A stretch of 17,592 bases of DNA from Acidobacteriota bacterium. Lineage in GTDB: Bacteria; Acidobacteriota; Thermoanaerobaculia; Thermoanaerobaculales; Sulfomarinibacteraceae. Below are positions 8,448 to 15,708 of the stretch, piece by piece; position 1 is the first letter of the stretch, and each line of letters opens with the position of its first letter. A model generated the notes under the pieces. That model did no database searches and was not told the origin of the DNA. It worked only from the letters and a program-made list of their open reading frames with translations. Both the position numbers and the translations under genes were made by a program. The stretch is taken from assembly GCA_030637805.1 (NCBI GenBank), contig DAOWFV010000025.1, positions 1 to 17,592 of the forward strand, written 5' to 3'.

Positions 8448-8482
8448 ATTGGGAATTCGGAATTCGGAATTCGGAATTGTCG
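8448..8482 (+). repeat. Period-7 array, unit ATTCGGA
   Basis: Five 7-nt units in register from the first base after the GT2 stop: ATTGGGA, three ATTCGGA and ATTGTCG. Read as AATTCGG, it matches the unit after the PGT gene at 2873-2879 in gene-sense orientation. Confidence 0.85.
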
Positions 8483-8548
8483 GCGCGAGGAGGCGATTCG
8501 GGCTGTTGAAGCGAGCTGCCCGCGCCCAGGCGCGACGACAGAAGGCAT

Positions 8549-8565
8549 CTCGAAGTCAGGAGCGC
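8549..8565 (-). repeat. Dispersed 17-bp repeat, copy 2
   Basis: Exact reverse complement of 2679-2695. A CAGAAGG block lies just outside the match, as a similar block does in copy 1. Confidence 0.65.
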
Positions 8566-8602
8566 GACTCCGATGCGCGGGCAAGGGCGCGCCTGTTCGG
8601 AG

Positions 8603-8660
8603 GTGCCTGGCATCCCGCCATGATGTTGTCCTCAACGTCATGGCGGCGTGCCTGGCATCC
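8603..8660. repeat. Direct-repeat-flanked palindrome
   Basis: GTGCCTGGCATCC occurs at 8603-8615 and again at 8648-8660. Between them is an inverted repeat, CGCCATGATGTTG (8616-8628) and CAACGTCATGGCG (8633-8645), with loop TCCT. The 13-bp stem has one mismatch, which is a G-U pair as RNA. There is no T-run after it, so it is a poor intrinsic terminator; it resembles a REP-like or miniature element. Confidence 0.7.
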
Positions 8661-8781
8661 TCTCGGGGAGCGCTTCGACAGAACGTCGCGCTGAAATCGG
8701 AAGCGCCCTTCTTAAAATCTGACTCGGGCACCGGAATGGGTCCTACCGACTCCCGGTGGGATCAAATTCTGGGGCTCCGCT

Positions 8782-8830
8782 CTTTTTCACTCTTAAACTC
8801 TTCACCCTTAACTCTTTACCTTCTCACCAA
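8782..8830 (-). repeat. Period-7 array, plus-strand unit AACTCTT
   Basis: Seven units follow the SLC13 stop after 10 nt. On the plus strand they include ACTCTTA, AACTCTT (8796-8802 and 8810-8816) and CACCCTT. In the sense of the gene they are purine-rich (AAGAGTT, AAGGGTG). They are more degenerate than the other arrays. Confidence 0.65.
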
Positions 8831-8840
8831 GGCGACACGA

Positions 8841-10640
<1,800 letters not shown>

Positions 10641-10703
10641 CCGACCTCCGCCACTTCAACCGGCGCCGATCCCGTCTCCTGTTCCGCCACGAACATCTTC
10701 GAA

Positions 10704-10709
10704 AGTATA
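10704..10709 (-). promoter_or_regulatory. Possible -10 (TATACT) for the SLC13 gene
   Basis: TATACT on the minus strand is about 64 nt upstream of the SLC13 GTG. The overlapping GTATAC is palindromic, so it also offers a TATACC -10 to the plus strand. No strong -35 element is seen for either direction. Confidence 0.3.
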
Positions 10710-10763
10710 CCCGGCGTCGGACCCGCCCCGAGGATAGCCAGGATGAAGCCCCCCTCCACTGGG

Positions 10764-10790
10764 GGAAGGAGAGTGGTTCTTCCGTTTTTT
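10764..10790 (+). terminator. Terminator-like hairpin in the leader of the third glycan operon
   Basis: GGAAGGA (10764-10770), loop GAGTGG and TTCTTCC (10777-10783) form a 7-bp stem with one G-U pair, followed by G and six T (10785-10790). It sits about 80 nt before the GT2 start and reads toward that operon, with no plus-strand gene upstream. An attenuator is therefore possible. The 7-bp stem is modest. Confidence 0.45.
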
Positions 10791-10870
10791 CCTTCGAGGC
10801 CCGAACCGAACTCGGGAACGTGTCCCGCTCGAATGTGGCACCCGGCCGCAGCCTGTGCCAAGATGGCGCC

Positions 10871-11896
10871 GTGGCCGAGCTCGAGTCCTACGCGGTGGTC
10901 GTCGTGACCCATGACCATGCCGAGACCCTCCCCGCCTGTCTGGCGGCCGTGGAGGGCCTCGAGCCGGCGCCGGATTGCGTGGTGCTGGTGGACAACGCCT
11001 CCGCCGACGGCTCGGCCGAGGTGGCCGCCGATCGCACCTCCGATTTGCAGCTGGAGGTCCTCCGCGAGGAGCAGAACACCGGCTTCGCCGCCGCCGCCAA
11101 CCGGGGAATCGCCGCCACCGAGGCGGCGTGGGTGCTGCTCCTGAACCCCGACTGCGCGCCGCATCCCGACTTCCCGGCTCGACTCCTCGAGGCGGTGGGG
11201 CGCCAGGCGGAGAGGCGGCGCATCGGCGCGATTACTGGCAAATTACTGCGCACCTCCGGGCCGCGGCTCGAGCCAGAGCCCATCCTCGACGCGGCGGGAA
11301 TGCTGGTGACGTGTTCCGGAAGGCATTTCGACCGCGGGGCCGGCGAGCTCGACACCGGCGCTCTTGACAGGGCCGCCTGGGTCTTCGGAGGGACCGGCGC
11401 CGCCACCCTCTTCCGCCGGGAGGCCCTCGCCGACATCGCCTACCCGGACGGCGAGATCTTCGCCTCCTCCTTCTTCGCCTACCGCGAGGACGCGGAGCTG
11501 GCATGGCGACTGCAGTGGCGGGGCTGGCGCTGCCTCTACGTCCCCACCGCGGTGGCGACACACCGCCGCCATTTCCGACCCGAGGTGGGGCGTCGAGGAC
11601 ACGCCGCGATCAACCGGTACTCGGTGCGAAACCGTTTTCTGCTGCGCATGCACTGTGCCGATCTCGGCTGGCACCTGGGATGCCTCCCATGGTGGCTGTT
11701 GCGTGATCTGATGGTCGTCGGGGCGTGCCTCACGATCGAGCGGACATCGCTGCCGGCGCTGGCGGATGTCTGGCGGCTGCGTGGAGACGCCCGGCGGCGC
11801 CGCGGATGGGTGATGGACCGTCGCAGGGTCCCATCCCGACGCCTGCGGCGCTGGTTCCGTAGACGGGGGCGGGTGGTGGAGATCGAGGCTCCGTGA
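10871..11896 (+). CDS. GT2-family glycosyltransferase (WbbL/rhamnosyltransferase-like)
   Basis: Inverting GT-A glycosyltransferase of the WbbL-like GT2 group, 341 aa from the GTG at 10871. Seen: YAVVVVTHDH at 7-16, VDNASADGS at 40-48, NTGFAAAANRGI at 69-80, LLLNPDCAPHPDF at 89-101 (metal-binding NPDC), and FAYREDAELAWRL at 202-214 with the ED catalytic base. The C terminus is strongly Arg-rich, which would favour contact with the membrane or lipid-phosphate. Alternative in-frame GTG starts lie at 10820 and 10835; 10871 is preferred because the fold begins 6 residues later. There is no Shine-Dalgarno sequence; CAAGAT followed by GGCGCC precedes the GTG. First gene of a three-gene overlapping operon. 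Confidence 0.85.
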   Translation: MAELESYAVVVVTHDHAETLPACLAAVEGLEPAPDCVVLVDNASADGSAEVAADRTSDLQLEVLREEQNTGFAAAANRGIAATEAAWVLLLNPDCAPHPDFPARLLEAVGRQAERRRIGAITGKLLRTSGPRLEPEPILDAAGMLVTCSGRHFDRGAGELDTGALDRAAWVFGGTGAATLFRREALADIAYPDGEIFASSFFAYREDAELAWRLQWRGWRCLYVPTAVATHRRHFRPEVGRRGHAAINRYSVRNRFLLRMHCADLGWHLGCLPWWLLRDLMVVGACLTIERTSLPALADVWRLRGDARRRRGWVMDRRRVPSRRLRRWFRRRGRVVEIEAP

Positions 11897-12984
11897 GACT
11901 GGCGATACTCGGAACCCGGGGAGTGCCGGCAAGCTACGGCGGCTTCGAGACCCTCGCCGAGGAGCTCGGGCGGCGGTTAGCCGACCGGGGACACGAGGTG
12001 ACGGTCTATGGACGGAGCGGGTTCGTCGACCCGGCCCTTAGGGAGTACAGAGGAATGGAGGTGGTGGTCCTGCCGGCTATGCGCAGCAAGCATCTGGAAA
12101 CGGTTTCACATACCCTCCTGTCCGCTCTCCATGCCGCAGGTCGGGCATTCGACGCGGTCCTCATGTGCAACGCCGCCAACACGCCCTTCGTTCGCATCCT
12201 CCAGATCGCCGGCGTGCCCGTAGCCCTCAACGTGGACGGTCTCGAGCGCAAGCGGCGCAAGTGGGGCCTCGCCGGACGCTCGTACTACCGTTTTTGCGAG
12301 CGGCTCGCGGCGCTGACCCCGGACGCTCTCGTCACCGACGCCGAGGTGATCAAGCGCTATTACAGGCGCTCCTACGGGGCGCGGTCGAGGATGATCGTCT
12401 ACGGCGGCGACCTCGAGCCGCCGAGGGGCGATTCCACGCTCGTCGAGCTGGACCTCGATCCGGGCGAGTACCTGCTCTACGTCTCGCGCTTCGAGCCCGA
12501 GAACAACCCCGACCGGGTTGCGGAGGCATTTTCCCGGCTCTCTGGCGGCCGGCGGCTGGTGATGGTGGGTGGTGCGCCCTACGCCCCCGGCCTGGCCCGG
12601 CGTGTGCGCGAGGTCGCCGACGACCGCGTGCTCCTGCCCGGCCCGATCTACGGTGACGGCTATCGGCAGCTGCTCTTCAACTGCCGCGTCTACATCCATG
12701 CCACCGAGGTCGGCGGCACCCACCCCGCCCTGGTGGAAGCCATGGGCGCCGGCCGTCCCGTCCTGTACTATGACACGCCGGAGAACCGGGAGGTCGTCGG
12801 CGACGCCGGTCTGCCGTTTGCCTTCGCTGGCGAGGACGTACTTCAGAACGTCCTCGCGCGGGTGATTGAGGACGAGGCGCGGCTCAACGAACTCGGCAGG
12901 AAATCGCGATGCCGGGTGGAGGCGTGTTATCGCTGGCGCGATGTCGCCGATGCCTACGAGCAGGTTCTGGAGGAGCTGTGCTGA
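11893..12984 (+). CDS. DUF1972/GT4 glycosyltransferase, WchF-like
   Basis: Glycosyltransferase with an N-terminal DUF1972 acceptor domain and a GT4 donor domain, 363 aa. Seen: the signature GTRGVPASYGGFET at 7-20, NVDGLERKRRKW at 113-124, VYGGDLEPP at 169-177, SRFEPENN at 198-205 and EVGGTHPALVEAMGAG at 272-287. Characterised relatives such as pneumococcal WchF add rhamnose to lipid-linked glucose as the second step; that role here is inference. It fits the context, because the priming PGT is the next gene. The GTG start overlaps the previous TGA by four bases, with GAGG at 11885-11888. Its 3' end overlaps the PGT by 7 nt. Confidence 0.9.
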   Translation: MRLAILGTRGVPASYGGFETLAEELGRRLADRGHEVTVYGRSGFVDPALREYRGMEVVVLPAMRSKHLETVSHTLLSALHAAGRAFDAVLMCNAANTPFVRILQIAGVPVALNVDGLERKRRKWGLAGRSYYRFCERLAALTPDALVTDAEVIKRYYRRSYGARSRMIVYGGDLEPPRGDSTLVELDLDPGEYLLYVSRFEPENNPDRVAEAFSRLSGGRRLVMVGGAPYAPGLARRVREVADDRVLLPGPIYGDGYRQLLFNCRVYIHATEVGGTHPALVEAMGAGRPVLYYDTPENREVVGDAGLPFAFAGEDVLQNVLARVIEDEARLNELGRKSRCRVEACYRWRDVADAYEQVLEELC

Positions 12985-14408
12985 GGGAGCGAGCCAAGGC
13001 CGTAGCCTACTGGGTGTGGACCATGGATCTGGTTCTCACCACCATCGCCTTCCTTCTCGCCTGGTGGCTGCGCTCTCAGCTAGCCCCCCGTTTCGCCCCG
13101 GCTCTCTTCCCCACCGAGCTCTATCCCCTATCCCGCTACCTGGGCCTGCTGCCGCTGGTCCTCGTCATCTGGACGTTGCTCCTGGTGACCCGCGAGGCCT
13201 ACACCTCGCGCCGCACCGTCGCCCTTTCTTCCGAGGTGTGGCAGGTCGTCCAGGTGGTGGCAGCCGGGACCCTCATCCTCGCCGCGACCGGCTGGCTGCT
13301 GCGTCTGGATTTCGTTTCCCGACCCTTTCTCGCACTCTTCGCCACCCTCGATCTCGTGTTCCTGCTGGCCGAGAAGATTGCCCTGCGTCTGGGCGCACGG
13401 CTGGTACGGCAACGGGGCTACAACTACCGAACGCTGCTCATCGTCGGCATCAACCCGCGCGCCGAGGAGGTGGCGCGGATCATCACCTCGCATCCCCACT
13501 GGGGGCTTCAGGTCATCGGTTTCGTCGCCCCCAACGGACAAGCGGGCGAGACCGCCGCCGGATTGCCGATCCTGGGACGCGCCGACGACCTTCCAAAGAT
13601 CCTCCAGGAGCAGGTGGTGGACGACGTGATCTTCGTGCTCTCGCGGCGCCAACTCGAGGAGTTCGAGGACAGCTTCCTGCTCTGTGCGGAGCTCGGCATC
13701 CGCGCCCGCGTCGCCCTCTACTTCCCACACATGAAGGCGCGGGTGCTGCTCGAGGAGTTGGAGGGCATCCCGCTGCTCACCTTCACCAGCACCCCCGGAA
13801 CTCCCTTCCCCCTCTTTCTCAAGCGCCTACAGGACCTAGGGGTGTCAGCCCTGGGCATCGCGGTGACCGCGCCCCTGGTACCGCTGGTCGCTCTCGCGAT
13901 AAAGCTCGGCTCGCGCGGACCGGTTCTCTTCTCGCAACAGCGCTGCGGTCTCAACGGACGCCGTTTCACCCTCTACAAGTTCCGCACTATGTACGAGGGC
14001 GCCGACCGACGGCTCGAGGAAGTGGTTCACCTCAACGAGGTCGCGGGGCCCGCGTTCAAGGCCCGCCGCGATCCGCGGGTGACAGCGGTCGGACGGTGGC
14101 TGCGGCGCTTCTCCCTCGACGAGCTGCCGCAACTGGTCAACGTCCTCAAGGGAGACATGTCCCTGGTCGGACCCCGGCCGCCCCTGCCCGCGGAGGTCGC
14201 CCGCTACGAACGCTGGCAACGGCGGCGGCTATCGATGAAGCCGGGTCTGACCGGGCTTTGGCAAGTCTCTGGCCGGGCCGGGCTCGACGACTTCAGCCAC
14301 TGGACCACCATCGACCTCGCCTACATCGATCAGTGGTCGCTGTGGCTCGACCTCAAAATCCTGCTCAAGACCATTCCGGCGGTGCTATCCACCCGAGGTG
14401 CGGCGTAA
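12978..14408 (+). CDS. Polyprenyl-phosphate sugar-1-phosphate transferase, copy 2
   Basis: Second initiating phosphoglycosyltransferase of the window, 476 aa. Expected to load a sugar 1-phosphate onto undecaprenyl phosphate at the inner membrane. Order: hydrophobic segments at about 15-30, 55-70, 88-108 and 114-131; a CoA_binding_3-like region (TLLIVGINPRAEEVARI, 152-168); a hydrophobic stretch at 287-309; then the catalytic domain with LYKFRTM (332-338), DELPQL (381-386), GDMSLVGPRPP (392-402), KPGLTGLWQVSGR (421-433) and AYIDQWS. It has PRPPLPAEV where copy 1 has PRPEQPEF, and a longer insert after KFRTM, so the two belong to different subgroups. The GTG start has GGAGGAG at 12969-12975 and overlaps the previous gene by 7 nt. 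Confidence 0.92.
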   Translation: MLRERAKAVAYWVWTMDLVLTTIAFLLAWWLRSQLAPRFAPALFPTELYPLSRYLGLLPLVLVIWTLLLVTREAYTSRRTVALSSEVWQVVQVVAAGTLILAATGWLLRLDFVSRPFLALFATLDLVFLLAEKIALRLGARLVRQRGYNYRTLLIVGINPRAEEVARIITSHPHWGLQVIGFVAPNGQAGETAAGLPILGRADDLPKILQEQVVDDVIFVLSRRQLEEFEDSFLLCAELGIRARVALYFPHMKARVLLEELEGIPLLTFTSTPGTPFPLFLKRLQDLGVSALGIAVTAPLVPLVALAIKLGSRGPVLFSQQRCGLNGRRFTLYKFRTMYEGADRRLEEVVHLNEVAGPAFKARRDPRVTAVGRWLRRFSLDELPQLVNVLKGDMSLVGPRPPLPAEVARYERWQRRRLSMKPGLTGLWQVSGRAGLDDFSHWTTIDLAYIDQWSLWLDLKILLKTIPAVLSTRGAA

Positions 14409-14510
14409 CTGGCCAGTTTTGAGTTTTGAGTTTTTAGTTTTTGGTTCCGGAACTCAGTGCTGGATGCTCGATGCAGGTCGCAGGTCGCAGGTCGCAGGTC
14501 GCAGGTCGCA
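14409..14510 (+). repeat. Continuous period-7 array: GTTTTGA drifting to CGCAGGT
   Basis: Fourteen 7-nt units stay in one register from the base after the PGT stop. They begin with GTTTTGA (two copies), pass through GTTTTTA, GTTTTTG and GTTCCGG, then TGCTGGA, TGCTCGA and TGCAGGT, and end in four CGCAGGT. Read as CAGGTCG, the last part is five exact copies at 14474-14508. Unit sequence changes gradually but the period does not. Confidence 0.88.
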
Positions 14511-14515
14511 CCGAA

Positions 14516-14543
14516 ATTGTTGATTTGACTCCCGCGATGTCAA
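14516..14543 (-). promoter_or_regulatory. Promoter-like element reading into the CAGGTCG array
   Basis: On the minus strand a perfect TTGACA (14543-14538), a 16-nt spacer and AACAAT (14521-14516, 4 of 6 consensus) are present. It points toward the array and the 3' end of the PGT gene, so any transcript would be antisense. No gene lies downstream in that direction. Confidence 0.35.
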
Positions 14544-14580
14544 GCCTTTTCTGCAACTTTCGTGAGTATTTCAAAAAATC

Positions 14581-14661
14581 CTGAAGCCTGTGAGACCTGA
14601 GACCTGAAGCCTGAAGCCTGAGTATCGAGAATCGAGTAACCAGTATCGAGTATCCAGTATC
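14581..14661 (-). repeat. Continuous period-7 array: GATACTG drifting to AGGCTTC/AGGTCTC
   Basis: Read in the sense of the gene ending at 14662, eleven 7-nt units begin at the first base after the stop: GATACTG, GATACTC, GTTACTC, GATTCTC, then AGGCTTC twice and AGGTCTC twice. A 23-bp part (14591-14613) is the exact reverse complement of 15557-15579 on the other side of the gene. Confidence 0.88.
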
Positions 14662-15468
14662 CTAGTTTTCCTCGAAGGCCTCGAGCCTCTTCGGGTGCAT
14701 GAACAGGGCCGGTTCCCAGGGGCCTCGCACGGACGTCTCGATCTTGGTGACGCGCACGTGTCCGCTCTCCCGGCGGTTCACCGAGATCCCGTCGAGGAGA
14801 AACCACGACGCCACGTGCGCCCCTTCCACGTCCTGGTATTTCAGGATGCGGTATCGGATTCCCTCGTTTTCGACCTTGCGGAATTCCGCCGAGGGTACGA
14901 ACTCCACGGCCAGGATCGAGGCGTCGTCCCTGGCCACGATCAGCTGCCACGTCGTGTTCAGGACCGGCGAGGTGAAGAACCCCTTGAGGAACGGGAGCGA
15001 CAGCACCCAGGCGTCACGGCCCTCCCAGCTCGTTTCCTCCACCCCGGTGACCCGAACGCCGTCCATCTTCAGGCTAAAGGGGAGCAGCAACGGAAACAGC
15101 CTCTGATTGAGGGTACCCTTGGCCATGTGCGGGGTCTGTCGCCGGTCGTCGAGAATTCCGCCCCTGGTCGCCCAGGCCTCGTCTCCGAAGCGTCCGAGGA
15201 CGACGTTGCCCGGCATTTCGAGCCGTAGGTTCTTCAGGTTGGAGGTGTCGGCGTAGGCGGTGTACGCCCTCTTGCTCTGGGTGCCGTCGCTCATGGTCTC
15301 TTCCTCCTCGACCTCGAGCTCGATGACGCCGAGCTTCGCGAAGGCCTCGCCCCCCGCCGCAGCGATCATCCGGTCGACGATCTCCTGCGGCTCGGGGGTC
15401 GCCGCCACGGCAACGGCCGGGGCGGTGAGAACGAAGGACAGGAGCAAAGAAGAAGCACGCTGGATCAT
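14662..15468 (-). CDS. Secreted/periplasmic protein of unknown function, possibly LolA-like
   Basis: I do not recognise a defined family. The 268-aa product begins with a clear Sec signal peptide: MIQR, a hydrophobic core of about 15 residues, then AVAVAA with likely cleavage near residue 22-23. The mature part opens with an amphipathic segment, QEIVDRMIAAAGGEAFAKLG, followed by alternating beta-type stretches. This pattern is seen in LolA/LppX-fold periplasmic proteins that carry lipid; that link is weak inference. No lipobox cysteine is present. The ATG at 15468 is chosen because GAGGAG (15481-15476) is 7 nt upstream and it places the signal peptide at the N terminus; a longer in-frame version would bury it. 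TATAAT lies 55 nt upstream. Related period-7 arrays bracket the gene on both sides. Confidence 0.75.
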   Translation of the reverse strand: MIQRASSLLLSFVLTAPAVAVAATPEPQEIVDRMIAAAGGEAFAKLGVIELEVEEEETMSDGTQSKRAYTAYADTSNLKNLRLEMPGNVVLGRFGDEAWATRGGILDDRRQTPHMAKGTLNQRLFPLLLPFSLKMDGVRVTGVEETSWEGRDAWVLSLPFLKGFFTSPVLNTTWQLIVARDDASILAVEFVPSAEFRKVENEGIRYRILKYQDVEGAHVASWFLLDGISVNRRESGHVRVTKIETSVRGPWEPALFMHPKRLEAFEEN

Positions 15469-15522
15469 CGAAAAACTCCTCGGGACCGGTGCCGTCTTGG
15501 CACCTTCGGTCGAATGTCGGGC

Positions 15523-15528
15523 ATTATA
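15523..15528 (-). promoter_or_regulatory. -10 element TATAAT for the secreted-protein gene
   Basis: A perfect TATAAT on the minus strand would start transcription near 15516, giving a leader of about 48 nt. The -35 position (17-nt spacer) reads TTCCGG, which is poor. It lies between the 15557-15579 repeat and the gene. Confidence 0.45.
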
Positions 15529-15556
15529 AACCGAACTTTGCGCAGCCGGAACCAAG

Positions 15557-15629
15557 CAGGCTTCAGGTCTCAGGTCTCATCTTAAACGGATGTGCCCTGC
15601 AGCCTGTGTGACCTGCGACCTGAGATTTT
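15557..15629 (-). repeat. Two period-7 arrays between terminator and next promoter
   Basis: On the plus strand 15558-15578 holds AGGCTTC and two AGGTCTC; 15593-15627 holds degenerate CCTG-containing units such as GTGACCT and GCGACCT. The stretch 15557-15579 is the perfect inverted partner of 14591-14613. The arrays lie after the terminator of the large secreted-protein gene and before the promoter of the next gene. Confidence 0.75.
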
Positions 15630-15650
15630 AGCGCCTCGCGGGCGGCCCGC

Positions 15651-15682
15651 AAAAAAACAACGGGGGCGGAAAACCGCCCCCG
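15651..15682 (-). terminator. Rho-independent terminator of the BACON/PKD gene
   Basis: CGGGGGCGG (15661-15669), loop AAAA and CCGCCCCCG (15674-15682) form a perfect 9-bp GC stem. In minus-strand reading it is followed by TTGTTTTTTT. It begins 26 nt past the stop of the gene. This is the strongest terminator in the window. Confidence 0.9.
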
Positions 15683-15708
15683 CGATCGATGGTTGTACCG
15701 GGCGCGCG

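Larger units (their letters stand above)
8448..8840. other. Convergent intergenic region, 393 nt, no gene seen
   Basis: The gap between the GT2 pair and the SLC13 gene holds a period-7 array at each gene end, the second copy of the 17-bp dispersed repeat (8549-8565), and a hairpin flanked by direct repeats (8603-8660). The remainder contains CACCGG/CCGGTG arms near 8731-8757 with a long loop. Short open frames on both strands lack protein character and run through the repeats. I found no canonical intrinsic terminator. Confidence 0.6.

Noticed and set aside
10836..10851. TGGCAC followed by CGCA as a sigma54 promoter before the GT2 at 10871
   Set aside because: The GG to GC spacing is 9 nt instead of 10 and the -12 part lacks the TT of TTGCA.
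12866..14422. Plus-strand open frame (518 codons) overlapping PGT copy 2
   Set aside because: The Pro/Arg/Ser-rich translation has no domain; the other frame encodes every PGT motif.
14444..14453. GTTCCGGAAC palindrome as an operator
   Set aside because: It lies inside the period-7 array and far from any promoter of a gene; probably incidental to units GTTCCGG and AACTCAG.
14474..14508. CAGGTCG tandem copies as a CRISPR-like array
   Set aside because: Units are 7 bp and contiguous with no spacers; no cas genes are present.
15638..15650. GCGGG/CCCGC hairpin next to the A7 run as a plus-strand terminator
   Set aside because: The run after it on the plus strand is A, not T; the T-run belongs to the stronger minus-strand terminator at 15661-15682.
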